This document shows, one piece after another, positions 25,997-34,322 of a DNA stretch of 64,000 nucleotides (position 1 is the first letter of the stretch; the number at the start of each line of letters is the position of its first letter). Location of the stretch: positions 186,001 to 250,000 of the forward strand of contig NZ_CDWI01000011.1 of assembly GCF_001049495.1 (NCBI RefSeq). Direction: 5' to 3'. The DNA is from Microbacterium sp. 3J1 (GTDB lineage Bacteria > Actinomycetota > Actinomycetes > Actinomycetales > Microbacteriaceae). A model generated the notes under the pieces. It saw only the letters and a program-made list of their open reading frames with translations, searched no databases and was not told the DNA's origin. A program made the position numbers and the translations under genes.

Positions 25997-27376
25997 ATGA
26001 GCGGGCAGTCACAAGCTGGGTTCACGCCCACCGGAACCATCGCGACAGCGGCCGACCGGCGCCGCGTCGTCTTCGCCACCGTCGTCGGCACCACCGTCGA
26101 GTGGTACGACTTCTTCATCTACGCCACGGCCGTCGGCCTCGTCTTCGGTCAGCTGTTCTTCGAGCCTCTGGGAGCCAACAGCGCACTCATCGCGTTCGCG
26201 ACCGTGGGCGTGAGCTTCCTCTTCCGGCCGCTCGGAGCGTTCCTGGCCGGACACTACGGCGACAAGCTCGGACGCAAGACCGTGCTCATGTGGACGCTGA
26301 TCCTCATGGGCGCCGCCACGGCGCTCATCGGCATCCTTCCGACGTACGAGGCGATCGGCATCGCCGCGCCCGTGCTCCTCGTGCTCCTGCGCATCATCCA
26401 GGGCATCTCCGCCGGCGGCGAGTGGGGCGGAGCGGTGCTGATGGCCGTCGAGCACGCGCCGCGCAAGAAGCGTGGCATCTTCGGCGCCTCGCCGCAGATC
26501 GGCGTTCCGCTCGGACTGCTGCTGGCCTCGGGCGTCATGGCGCTCATGACGGCGATCGCCCCCGGCGACCAGTTCCTCGAGTGGGGCTGGCGCATCCCGT
26601 TCCTGCTCAGCGTCGTGCTGATCCTCGTCGGCTACTACGTGCGCCGCCGGGTCGAGGAGAGCCCTGTCTTCACCGAGCTCGCCGAGCGCAAGGAGAAGGC
26701 GAAGATGCCGATCGTGCAGCTCTTCCGCAAGCACCTGCTGCTCGTGATCATCGCGGCGTTCGTGTTCGCCGGCAACAACGCCGTCGGCTACATGACCACC
26801 GGCGGTTACATCCAGGGCTACGCCACCAACCCCGAGGGGCCGATCGGCCTCGAGCGCGGTCCGGTGCTGTGGGCTGTGGCCGGCTCCGCAGTGACCTGGC
26901 TGCTCACGACCCTGCTCGCCGGCTGGATCTCCGACCGGATCGGCCGCCGCACGACGTACCTCATCGGCTGGGTGATGCAGCTCGTCGGCGTCTTCACGCT
27001 GTTCCCCCTGGTCAACACGGGCGAGATCGGCCTGCTCTTCGCAGGACTCGCGATCCTCACCATCGGCCTCGGCTTCACCTACGGCCCCCAGGCCGCGCTC
27101 TACACGGAGCTCTTCCCCGCGAGCATCCGCTTCTCCGGCGTCTCGATCTCGTACGCGATCGGTGCGATCGCGGGCGGCGCGTTCGCGCCCACCATCGCCA
27201 CGGCCATCGTGCAGGCCACGGGGTCGACCCAGGCGGTCACGTGGTACCTCGCAGGCATGACGGTGCTCGGATTCATCGCGACGCTGCTGCTGCGCGATCG
27301 CTCCGGCATCCCGCTGGGCCCGGATCACGAGGACGAGCAGTCCGTGAGCCCGATCTACGGATTCGCCAAGGCCTGA
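25997..27376 (+). CDS. MFS transporter, metabolite:H+ symporter (MHS/ProP-ShiA) family
   Basis: 459 residues with about 12 membrane helices. VVGTTVEWYDFFIYATAVGL at the start and FRPLGAFLAGHYGDKLGRKTVL between TM2 and TM3 are MHS hallmarks, and GWISDRIGRR repeats the loop in the second half. AAAGGAG lies 9 bases before the ATG. Divergent from the hpa operon, so the cargo is probably a hydroxyphenylacetate or related aromatic acid taken up with protons. Substrate is inferred from location. Confidence 0.9.
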   Translation: MSGQSQAGFTPTGTIATAADRRRVVFATVVGTTVEWYDFFIYATAVGLVFGQLFFEPLGANSALIAFATVGVSFLFRPLGAFLAGHYGDKLGRKTVLMWTLILMGAATALIGILPTYEAIGIAAPVLLVLLRIIQGISAGGEWGGAVLMAVEHAPRKKRGIFGASPQIGVPLGLLLASGVMALMTAIAPGDQFLEWGWRIPFLLSVVLILVGYYVRRRVEESPVFTELAERKEKAKMPIVQLFRKHLLLVIIAAFVFAGNNAVGYMTTGGYIQGYATNPEGPIGLERGPVLWAVAGSAVTWLLTTLLAGWISDRIGRRTTYLIGWVMQLVGVFTLFPLVNTGEIGLLFAGLAILTIGLGFTYGPQAALYTELFPASIRFSGVSISYAIGAIAGGAFAPTIATAIVQATGSTQAVTWYLAGMTVLGFIATLLLRDRSGIPLGPDHEDEQSVSPIYGFAKA

Positions 27377-27390
27377 CCCGGACGTCGCCG

Positions 27391-27454
27391 CGCTCCCGCC
27401 GCATCCTCCTCTCCCCGCTTCTTGCGACCGGCGGGGCAGGGTGCGGCGGGAGCG
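27391..27454 (+). terminator. Long-loop hairpin after the transporter gene
   Basis: Perfect 13-bp stem (27391-27403 with 27442-27454) enclosing 38 bases, 14 bases after the stop. TTCG follows; no T-run. Confidence 0.5.
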
Positions 27455-27540
27455 TTCGTGTGTGCTCGTGTGTGCTCGTGTGTGCTCGTGTGTGTGCTCG
27501 TGCCTGCGGGTGTGAGTGCGAGTGTGTGCTCGTGTGTGCC
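27453..27540. repeat. TG-rich short tandem repeat (TGTGTGCTCG units)
   Basis: Three consecutive 10-base units TGTGTGCTCG, then degenerate copies with 2-base slips, ending at another TGTGTGCTCG. Lies between the convergent transporter and IclR genes. It is non-coding and strongly alternating purine-pyrimidine. Confidence 0.8.
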
Positions 27541-27578
27541 GGCGTCGCCGGTGGAGACGAGGTCTGGCGCGCGGAGGG

Positions 27579-28277
27579 TCAGCCCTCGAGTGCGGAGCGG
27601 ATGACGGCCGCCGACTCCCGCAGCCGGCGGGCGATCGTCGCATCGTCGAGGTCGGTCGCCACATGCACGACGGCGATCGCGGCGGGGCGGTGTCCGCGCA
27701 GGGCGAGCGGCACCGCGATCGAACGCACGGTGGGGATCACCTCGTCGTGGCTGGTCGTGAAGCCCTGCTCCCGTGCCGCACCGACCTCGCTGCGGAGGGA
27801 TGCCGGCCCGCCCTCGGGCCACTCCGCGGGCGAGAGCTGGGTGAGGATCGCCTTGCCGGGGGCGCCGACCGTCACGGGATGACGGGCTCCGGGGCGCTGG
27901 GCGACGCTCGCGATCGCGTGGCGCGGCTCGACGCTCGCCAGGGTGATGCAGTCGTCGCCGTCGAGCACCGCGAGGAAGCATGTCATGCCGAGCTCGTTCG
28001 CGATCGCGGTCAGCTCGGGGAGGGCCTCGGCCTGAAGGTCGTGGGCCACGCCCGCCGCCAGCGCCGCCATGCGCGGCCCCAGCGTGACCGCGCCCGCGGC
28101 GTCGCGGCCGACGAGCCGGTGGTCTTCCAGGGTGCGCAGCAGTCGATATGCGATCGAACGGTGGACGTCCAGTCGGCCGGCGATCTCGTCGATCGTCAGC
28201 GCTCCGCGAGCGTCCGCGAGCACCTCGAGGATGCGGATGCCGCGGCTCAGCGTCTGAGAGGCGGGTGCGTGCGGCAT
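27579..28277 (-). CDS. IclR-family transcriptional regulator
   Basis: 232 residues. HTH at about 15-60 (LTIDEIAGRLDVHRSIAYRLLRTLEDHRLV), then the IclR effector domain (NELGMTCFLAVLDGDDCITLASVEP, GAPGKAILTQL, AAREQGFTTSHDEV). The ATG at 28277 is preferred because GGGAG lies 7 bases upstream; an ATG at 28295 is in frame but lacks one. It is divergent from the aromatic hydroxylase gene across a region with two identical operators, so it should control that gene and its own expression in response to the aromatic acid. Confidence 0.93.
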   Translation of the reverse strand: MPHAPASQTLSRGIRILEVLADARGALTIDEIAGRLDVHRSIAYRLLRTLEDHRLVGRDAAGAVTLGPRMAALAAGVAHDLQAEALPELTAIANELGMTCFLAVLDGDDCITLASVEPRHAIASVAQRPGARHPVTVGAPGKAILTQLSPAEWPEGGPASLRSEVGAAREQGFTTSHDEVIPTVRSIAVPLALRGHRPAAIAVVHVATDLDDATIARRLRESAAVIRSALEG

Positions 28278-28318
28278 GTGGGTGCTCCCTTGCATCCGGC
28301 GGGGGTGCTGTCTAAGCT

Positions 28319-28357
28319 GTGTTCATTAGTAGAACACTGTGTTCGAATATAGAACAC
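28319..28357. promoter_or_regulatory. Two tandem IclR operators
   Basis: Two perfect inverted repeats with identical arms GTGTTC and GAACAC and 7-base spacers (28319-28337 and 28339-28357), centres 20 bases apart, so two helical turns. A further GTTC half-site follows at 28362. They lie 42 bases upstream of the IclR gene start and 52 bases upstream of the hydroxylase ATG. Confidence 0.85.
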
Positions 28358-28409
28358 GCGATGTTCGCTCCGCAACCCCGACAGCGATGTCCGGAAGGAA
28401 TCGACGACG

Positions 28410-30275
28410 ATGCAGTTCCACCACCACGGCTATGTCTCGGGTGACCCGAGGGTCCTTCCGGCCCAGGTCGCCGAGCGAAGCGCCGATCTTCCCGACGAGA
28501 TCGACGTCCTCATCGTCGGCTCGGGACCGGCGGGCATGCTGCTCGCGGCGCAGATGTCGCAGTACCCCGGGGTGACGACCCGGATCATCGAGAAGCGCGA
28601 GGGTCGCCTCGTGCTCGGTCAGGCCGACGGCATCCAGCCCCGCAGTGTCGAGACGTTCCAGGCGTTCGGGTTCGCGGAGCGCATCGTCGCCGAGGCGTAC
28701 AACATCGGCTGGATGAACTTCTGGGGCCCGAACCCGGAGAACCCCGGTGAGATCGTGCGCACGTCGCGCACCGCCGACTACGCCTATGACATCTGCGAGT
28801 TCCCGCACCTCATCGTCAACCAGGCCCGGGTGCTCGACTACTTCGCCGAGGCCGCAGCCCATGGTCCCGCCCGGATCGCCCCCGACTACGGCGTGGAGTT
28901 CGTCGGTCTGACCGTGCACGACGAGGGGGAGTTCCCCGTCGAGGTGAGCGTGCGCCACGTCGCCGGGGAGCGCGCGGGCGAAGAGCGCACCCTGCGGGCG
29001 AAGTACGTCGTCGGCTGCGACGGGGCGCGCAGCGGCGTGCGCCAGGCGATCGGCCGCACCCACGTCGGCGCCAGCGCCGCGCACGCCTGGGGCGTCATGG
29101 ACGTTCTCGTGAACACCGACTTCCCCGACTGGCGCACCAAATGCGCGATCAACTCGGAGGCAGGGAACATCCTGCACATCCCGCGCGAGGGCGGGTACCT
29201 CAGCCGCATGTACATCGACCTCGGCGAGGTCGCGGCGGACGACGACCACGCCGTGCGGCGCACGCCGATCGAGGAGATCATCCGCAAGGCGAACGCGATC
29301 CTCAGCCCGTACACCCTCGACGTGAAGGAGGTGGCCTGGCACAGCGTCTACGAGGTCGGCCACCGGGTCACCGACGGCTTCGACGATGTCATCGACGGAT
29401 CGGGGCGCACGCCCCACGTGTTCCTCACGGGCGACGCGTGCCATACGCACAGCGCCAAGGCCGGGCAGGGCATGAACGTCTCGATGCAGGACGGGTTCAA
29501 CCTGGGGTGGAAGCTCGGCTCGGTGCTGACCGGTCGGGCGCCCGAGGCGCTGCTCGCCACCTACGGCGCCGAGCGGCGGCCGGTCGCGCAGCAGCTGATC
29601 GACTTCGATCGCGAGTGGTCGTCGCTCATGGCGCGCAAACCTTCGGAGATCACGGATCCGAACGACCTCGCCACCTACTACCTCGCCACCGCCGAGTTCC
29701 CCTCCGGGTTCATGACGCAGTACACGTCGTCGATGATCACCGGGACGGACGCGCATCAGGCCCTCGCTGCGGGATACCCCCTCGGCAAGCGGTTCAAGTC
29801 GGCCGAGGTCGTGCGGGTGGGAGACGGCAACGCGATCCACCTGGGTCACCACGCCAAGGCTGACGGGCGTTGGCGCGTGTACGCCTTCGGAGACAGGGAC
29901 GGTTCGGCACTCGAGGCCTGGGCGGATCGTGCGGCGCCGCTGTTCGCGCGCTTCACCCCGGCGGATGCCGATGCGGACGCGGTCTTCGACGTGAAGGCGA
30001 TCTACCAGCAGCCGTACGAGGAGGTGGAGGTCACGTCGACCCCGGCGCTCTTCCAGCCGAAGACCGGCCCGCTCGGGCTGACCGACTGGGAGAAGGTCTA
30101 CGCCGCCGGTCCGTCGAAGTGGACGACCACCGACATCTTCGAGGCGAGGGAGCTGTCGCGGGACGGCGTCGTCGTGGTGGTCCGTCCCGACCAGTACGTC
30201 GCGGCGATCCTTCCGCTCGACGGCGTCGAGGAGTTGGCCGCATTCTTCGACGGGGCGCTGCTGCCGGCATCCTGA
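28410..30275 (+). CDS. FAD-dependent aromatic hydroxylase, probable 3-hydroxybenzoate 4-monooxygenase
   Basis: 621 residues, the length of the MobA / phenol 2-monooxygenase group. FAD motif GSGPAGMLLAAQM near residue 37, the DG motif KYVVGCDGARSGVRQ, the second FAD motif FLTGDACHTHSAKAGQGMNVSMQDGFNLGWKL, and a C-terminal thioredoxin-like domain (about 440-620). Members hydroxylate a phenol with NAD(P)H and O2. 3-Hydroxybenzoate to protocatechuate is the best match by overall length and the YEVGHRVTDGFDDV region, but another 3-hydroxyphenyl acid is possible. Controlled by the divergent IclR gene. Confidence 0.82.
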   Translation: MQFHHHGYVSGDPRVLPAQVAERSADLPDEIDVLIVGSGPAGMLLAAQMSQYPGVTTRIIEKREGRLVLGQADGIQPRSVETFQAFGFAERIVAEAYNIGWMNFWGPNPENPGEIVRTSRTADYAYDICEFPHLIVNQARVLDYFAEAAAHGPARIAPDYGVEFVGLTVHDEGEFPVEVSVRHVAGERAGEERTLRAKYVVGCDGARSGVRQAIGRTHVGASAAHAWGVMDVLVNTDFPDWRTKCAINSEAGNILHIPREGGYLSRMYIDLGEVAADDDHAVRRTPIEEIIRKANAILSPYTLDVKEVAWHSVYEVGHRVTDGFDDVIDGSGRTPHVFLTGDACHTHSAKAGQGMNVSMQDGFNLGWKLGSVLTGRAPEALLATYGAERRPVAQQLIDFDREWSSLMARKPSEITDPNDLATYYLATAEFPSGFMTQYTSSMITGTDAHQALAAGYPLGKRFKSAEVVRVGDGNAIHLGHHAKADGRWRVYAFGDRDGSALEAWADRAAPLFARFTPADADADAVFDVKAIYQQPYEEVEVTSTPALFQPKTGPLGLTDWEKVYAAGPSKWTTTDIFEARELSRDGVVVVVRPDQYVAAILPLDGVEELAAFFDGALLPAS

Positions 30276-30936
30276 GCGCTTCGCCGGGGTGCGGGTGTGT
30301 GGCGTCGCGTGCGCGCGCTCGCTCTCCTCGCGCCCCTCGCGCCGGCTCGCGCCGCCTCGCGCCGCGTCGGGCGGAGTTCTCCCTGCGGGGCGGATGAGTG
30401 GGCGGGATTCCTCCGCCCGTGGCGGAGTTCTCCTCCCCACGTGTAGGGGTCGGCCTTCGGGTCGCGGTCACGACGCGTAGGGCGGAGTTCTCCTCCTGGC
30501 GCGTAGGGGCTGCCCTCGAGTCGAGGCCGCGACGCGTAGGGCGGAAGGGGGTCCTCGGGGCGAGATCACGACGCCTCGGGCGGAGTTCTCCCTGTGGGGC
30601 GGACGAATGGGCAGGATTCCTCCGCCCGTGACGGAGTTCTCCTCGCCCCGCGGAGGCGGCGATCTTCGGGGCGAGGCCACCACGCGTCGGGCGGAGTTCT
30701 CCCTATGGGGCGGACGACTGGGCAGGATTCCTGCGCCCGCGACGGAGTTCTCCTCCCGACGCGTAGGGGCGGGGAACGCGGGAACGCGGAGACGCGGAGG
30801 GGGCGCGGGACGCGGGGGACGCGGAAGTGGCGCGGAAGTGGTGATGGCGGGGCGGCGGATGCTCTGGTGCGATGTCCGTGGCCCCGCGTAGCTTGAGACC
30901 CGGACGGGCGCCGACGCCCGCCGAGAGGAGAGCGTG
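30276..30936. other. Long intergenic region without a supported gene
   Basis: 661 bases between the hydroxylase and the VOC gene. Frames here are short, Arg-rich and shifted by the repeats, so I see no gene. Most of it is the repeat array at 30366-30756; the remainder (30757-30900) is a G-rich stretch with further GGACGCGG-like short repeats. Confidence 0.6.
30366..30756. repeat. Intergenic repeat array built on GGAGTTCTCC cores
   Basis: The 10-base core GGAGTTCTCC occurs seven times, at 30373, 30424, 30484, 30582, 30633, 30693 and 30744. Three pairs are 51 bases apart and share flanking sequence (CTCCCT, GGGGCGGA, GGATTCCT, CGCCCG). First-core starts are spaced 111, 98 and 111 bases, so this is four units, the second having lost its second half. 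Each unit can pair CTCCGCC with GGCGGAG. No spacer-repeat regularity as in CRISPR. Confidence 0.85.
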
Positions 30937-31317
30937 ATGGATTGGAAGATCGAGTTGATCTTCGTCCCGGTCTCGGATGTCGACCGGTCGAAGGCGTTCT
31001 ACGAGAAGATCGGCTTCAACGCCGACCATGACCAGGTGCCATACGAGGGCCTGCGCTTCGTGCAGATGACTCCGCCGGGGTCGGCTTGCTCGATCGCCTT
31101 CGGCTCGGGGCTCGGCGAAGGGCTCGAGCCCGGGCAGCAGAACACGATCCAGGTGGTCGTTCCGGATGCCGATGAGGCGCTCGCACATCTGCGAGGCCTC
31201 GACGTCGAGGCGCAGGGCGTCGACGAACAGGCGTGGGGCCGGTTCGTGACGTTCGACGATCCGGACGGCAACACGTGGACGCTGCAGGAGCTGCCCGACT
31301 ACAGCGCGCAGAGCTGA
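30937..31317 (+). CDS. VOC-superfamily (glyoxalase/bleomycin-resistance fold) protein
   Basis: 126 residues, one VOC module pair (WKIELIFVPVSDVDRSKAFYEKIGF and TIQVVVPDADEALAHLRGL, ending FDDPDGNTWTLQELP). The Glu near the end is a likely metal ligand. AGAGGAG lies 6 bases before the ATG at 30937; a GTG directly before it is less likely. The substrate is unknown; no neighbours share an obvious pathway. Confidence 0.88.
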   Translation: MDWKIELIFVPVSDVDRSKAFYEKIGFNADHDQVPYEGLRFVQMTPPGSACSIAFGSGLGEGLEPGQQNTIQVVVPDADEALAHLRGLDVEAQGVDEQAWGRFVTFDDPDGNTWTLQELPDYSAQS

Positions 31318-31320
31318 GCG

Positions 31321-31363
31321 GAGCGCTGAGGTCGGCACGAAGCGGGCGCCGACCTCAGCGCTC
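31321..31363. terminator. Bidirectional terminator between VOC and phzF-like genes
   Basis: Perfect 16-bp stem (31321-31336 with 31348-31363) and an 11-base loop, 3 bases after the VOC stop. Confidence 0.85.
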
Positions 31364-31409
31364 GATCTCCAAGCTCAGCGGATGCGATTGCGGATGTGGT
31401 CGCGGTGGG

Positions 31410-32261
31410 TCACCGGAGGCGGGTGGCGCCGCCCGAGACCTCGACGCCACCGCTCGGCGGGATCGTCACGGTGATGAGGCTCGGGCGACGCACGTGCGCG
31501 CCCTGGTGGATGCGGATCGTCGACTCCCCATGTCCCAGGTCTCGTAGGTAGGCGCCTGTCGACGCGGCGGCCGAGCCGGTGGCCGGGTCCTCCGTGATGC
31601 GGCCTACGGGGAAGAGGTTGCGCGCATCGAAGTCCGTCGCGCTCGCCGCATGGAGCACCGTGACAGTGCCGAGCCAGTCCTGCTCACGCATGAGAGCAGC
31701 GACCTCGACCGGGGAGAACCGGAACTGATCGAACAGCTCGCGATCAGCGATCACGATCACGGGATGCCAGTTGCCGGCGAAGGCCTCGCGCGGAGGGAAG
31801 CTCGCATCGAGGTCGGAGCGTGTGACACCGAGAAGCGCGAGCAGACGATCGAGCACCGCAGGGTCGAGTTCCCGCACCTGAGGCTCCACGCTCGTGAACG
31901 ACACCGTCACGGCGCCGTCCTCGACCCGCGACCGCAGGCTCACGGGGCCCGCGTTCGTGTCGAACACGACATCCCCCGCACCGTCGCGTTCGGCGAGGGC
32001 CACGGCGGTGGCGACCGTCGCATGCCCGCAGAACGGCACCTCCGCCACCGGCGACCAGTAGCGCGCGCGGTAGCGGGTCACGTTCTCGGCATCCGTACGA
32101 CTGACGAGGAACGCGGTCTCCGAGAAACCGACGTCCCGTGCGATGCGCTGCATGTCGGCATCCGTCAGCTCGCTCGCGTCGAGCACGACGCCCGCAGGAT
32201 TGCCGCCCTCGGGCGTCGCGGCGAACGCGCTGAACCGGAGCACATCGACATCATCTGACAT
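31410..32261 (-). CDS. PhzF-family isomerase-like protein
   Basis: 283 residues. The family signature GGNPAGVVLD, the catalytic Glu in GFSETAFLV, the WSPVAEVPFCGHATVATAVAL block and EDPATGSAAASTGAYL are all present, so the active site appears intact. PhzF relatives isomerise small metabolites by proton shuttling between the two halves of a diaminopimelate-epimerase fold; most, like this one, have no known substrate. No phenazine genes are nearby. Confidence 0.9.
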   Translation of the reverse strand: MSDDVDVLRFSAFAATPEGGNPAGVVLDASELTDADMQRIARDVGFSETAFLVSRTDAENVTRYRARYWSPVAEVPFCGHATVATAVALAERDGAGDVVFDTNAGPVSLRSRVEDGAVTVSFTSVEPQVRELDPAVLDRLLALLGVTRSDLDASFPPREAFAGNWHPVIVIADRELFDQFRFSPVEVAALMREQDWLGTVTVLHAASATDFDARNLFPVGRITEDPATGSAAASTGAYLRDLGHGESTIRIHQGAHVRRPSLITVTIPPSGGVEVSGGATRLR

Positions 32262-32287
32262 GTCGACGAGCCTATCGATCGCTCGGA

Positions 32288-34150
32288 TCACGAGTTCACG
32301 CGGATGATCTCCTGCTGGTACGGCGCGATCACATCACCAGAGATCCGGAGGTCGAGCAGCAGGAATCGCCGCGATGCGGCATCCTCCTCGGCCCACGTGC
32401 GCAGCCGGTCGAGATCGGCCAGCGTCCGCACCGCCACCCCTTCGGCGCCGACGGCGGCGCCGAAGGCCGCGAAGTCCACCTCGGGGATGCGCATCGGGCC
32501 CTCCGCGAGTCCCTTCAGGCCGTAGAGGTTGACCTCCGCGCCGTACGCCGCGTCGTTCCAGATCACCGCGATTCCCCGGCCCTGAGCCGCGCGGACCGCA
32601 GATTCGAGGTCGGCGATCGCCATGAGACCGCCGCCGTCTCCCGAGGTGAGGACGACCGTCGACTCGCGACGGGCGAGAGCAGCTCCGACGACGCTCGGCC
32701 AGCCCTGTCCGATGGACTGGAACGCGGTGCCGACCATCATCATGCGGTTGGGCGCCTCGACCGGCCAGTACATGTTCGCCCAGCCGATGAAGTGGCCGCC
32801 ATCCGAGACGACGACCCGGTCGCTCGGCAGGAGTTCGGCGATGCGGCGTGCGGCGGACCGCGGGTCGAGGCGGCCGTCCGGGGCCAGCTCGTCGCCGGCG
32901 TCATAGGTGCGAGCGGCGGCGACGTCCACCGTCTCGCGCCACGGGCGGACGCTTTCCTCCGGCACGACAGCGGATGCCGCGCGCGACACGCCGGAGGCAT
33001 CGGCGTCGTCGTCGGCGTGTCCGGCGTCGGCTCCGAAGCTGTGCCCCTGGGAGAGGGAAGGGGAAGGGGAGGGTGAGACGGAGGGGGAAGGGGAAGGGGA
33101 AGGGGAAGGGGAAGAGGAAGGGGAAGGGGAAGGGGAAGGGGAGGGCGAAGGGGACGGGGACGGGGAAGCCAGGGCGTCGATGCGCTCGACGAGAGCCTCT
33201 GCCGCGACGCGAGCATCGGCCCGGACGAAGCCGCCGACGTGCGGATGGGTCGCCGCCGGTGCGATGTCGACCTGGAAAACCCGGGTGCCGGGGGCGAACA
33301 GCTCGCCGAAGCGCATCGTGAACTGGTTGAGGGACGCGCCGAACACGACGGCGACGTCGGCGGTGCGCACGAGTTCCATGGCTCCGTCGGCGCCGAACCC
33401 TCCGGTCACGCCGAGGTCGTACTCCGTCGCGGGGAAGACGCCGCGGCCGAGGGCCGATGAGGCGGTGAGCGCACCCGTGCGGGCGGCGAGCTCTCCGAGG
33501 GCGGGCCCGGCGCCTGCGAGCCACGCACCCCGGCCGGCCAGGAGGAAGGGACGCGATGCCGAGCGGAGTGCGGCGGCGATCTCGTCGAGCATCCCGTCCG
33601 CGAACTCGCCGCGGGGGGTGAGCGGAGCAGGGAGGCGCGGCGCGGGAGCCTCGGGCACGGGGCCGGCCTCGAGCGACGCGACGTCGTAGGGGATCGCCAG
33701 CACGACCGGCACGCGGTACGTGAGGGCGTGTTCGATCGCGATGACGGTGGTCGCCGCGGCATCCGCTCGGCCGACGGTATAGGTGCGGGCTCCGACAGCG
33801 GAGGCGAGCGCGATCTGGTCGACGTCCCACGGACGCGGGCCCGACGTCGGCTCGTCGCCGACCACCAGGACGAGGGGCACATGAGCCTGCACCGCCTCGG
33901 CGAGGGCGGTGAGGGTGTTGGTGAATCCCGCGCCGTACGTCGAGGTGCCGGCGGCGATACGACCGGAGGCGCGGAAGTGCGCGTCCGCCGCGACGACCGC
34001 GCCCTGCTCATGACGCACCGCGGTGAAGACGGCATCGGTCTGCGTCTCGAGCGCATCGAGGAAGTAGGCGTTTCCGTTGCCCATGACGCCGAAGACGGCG
34101 TCGATGTGCTGGGCGAGAGTGAGTGCGACGTGCGCGGAGACGGTGGGCAT
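32288..34150 (-). CDS. Thiamine-diphosphate enzyme (acetolactate-synthase fold) with a Ser-Pro repeat insert
   Basis: 620 residues. N-terminal Pyr domain (FGVMGNGNAYF, catalytic Glu in AVRHEQGAVVAADAHFRASG), central domain (FLLAGRGAWLAGAG, FGASLNQFTMRFGELF), and C-terminal PP domain with the ThDP motif SGDGGGLMAIADLESA ... IWNDAAYG. Between the central and PP domains, residues about 326-370 are almost pure Ser-Pro, encoded by a GGGGAA hexamer repeat on the opposite strand. Family members decarboxylate 2-oxo acids. The reaction here is unknown. The insert falls in the flexible linker where it need not destroy activity. Confidence 0.85.
   Translation of the reverse strand: MPTVSAHVALTLAQHIDAVFGVMGNGNAYFLDALETQTDAVFTAVRHEQGAVVAADAHFRASGRIAAGTSTYGAGFTNTLTALAEAVQAHVPLVLVVGDEPTSGPRPWDVDQIALASAVGARTYTVGRADAAATTVIAIEHALTYRVPVVLAIPYDVASLEAGPVPEAPAPRLPAPLTPRGEFADGMLDEIAAALRSASRPFLLAGRGAWLAGAGPALGELAARTGALTASSALGRGVFPATEYDLGVTGGFGADGAMELVRTADVAVVFGASLNQFTMRFGELFAPGTRVFQVDIAPAATHPHVGGFVRADARVAAEALVERIDALASPSPSPSPSPSPSPSPSSSPSPSPSPSPSVSPSPSPSLSQGHSFGADAGHADDDADASGVSRAASAVVPEESVRPWRETVDVAAARTYDAGDELAPDGRLDPRSAARRIAELLPSDRVVVSDGGHFIGWANMYWPVEAPNRMMMVGTAFQSIGQGWPSVVGAALARRESTVVLTSGDGGGLMAIADLESAVRAAQGRGIAVIWNDAAYGAEVNLYGLKGLAEGPMRIPEVDFAAFGAAVGAEGVAVRTLADLDRLRTWAEEDAASRRFLLLDLRISGDVIAPYQQEIIRVNS
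33052..33172. repeat. GGGGAA hexanucleotide repeat inside the ThDP enzyme gene
   Basis: About 20 purine-rich hexamers (GGGGAA with GAGGAA, GGGGAC and GAGGGC variants) on the plus strand, read as Ser-Pro dipeptides on the minus strand. Unit length 6 keeps frame under slippage. G-runs of four every six bases could form quadruplex or triplex DNA. Confidence 0.9.
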
Positions 34151-34226
34151 GCGAGAGCCTTTCGAGACAGGGACGGAGATCGAGTGCGTTTCCGTATGTG
34201 TCTCGCCCGCGACGTCGCGGAGCTTC

Positions 34227-34264
34227 GTGCTTCTTTTTCAAGCACCGGCATCTCAGAATGCCGG
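34227..34264. promoter_or_regulatory. Two adjacent hairpins in the divergent region
   Basis: Stem GTGCTT/AAGCAC with a C-T5-C loop (34227-34245) directly abuts stem CCGGCAT/ATGCCGG with a 6-base loop (34245-34264). They lie between the ThDP enzyme start (34150) and the PRTase start (34323). They could be overlapping operators or leader hairpins. Confidence 0.35.
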
Positions 34265-34322
34265 ACGGGTCGATTCTAGACCCGGCGCCGTGCAGGCGCG
34301 GGCCGTGCGGGAGAATGGCACG

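Noticed and set aside
30366-30756. CRISPR array
   Set aside because: Core spacing is uneven (49-60 bases), the sequence between cores is itself repeated, and no cas genes are present.
30398-30896. Several 75-100 codon frames in the repeat array
   Set aside because: They reuse the repeat in different frames, lack ribosome-binding sites and give Arg/Gly-rich peptides with no similarity to known proteins.
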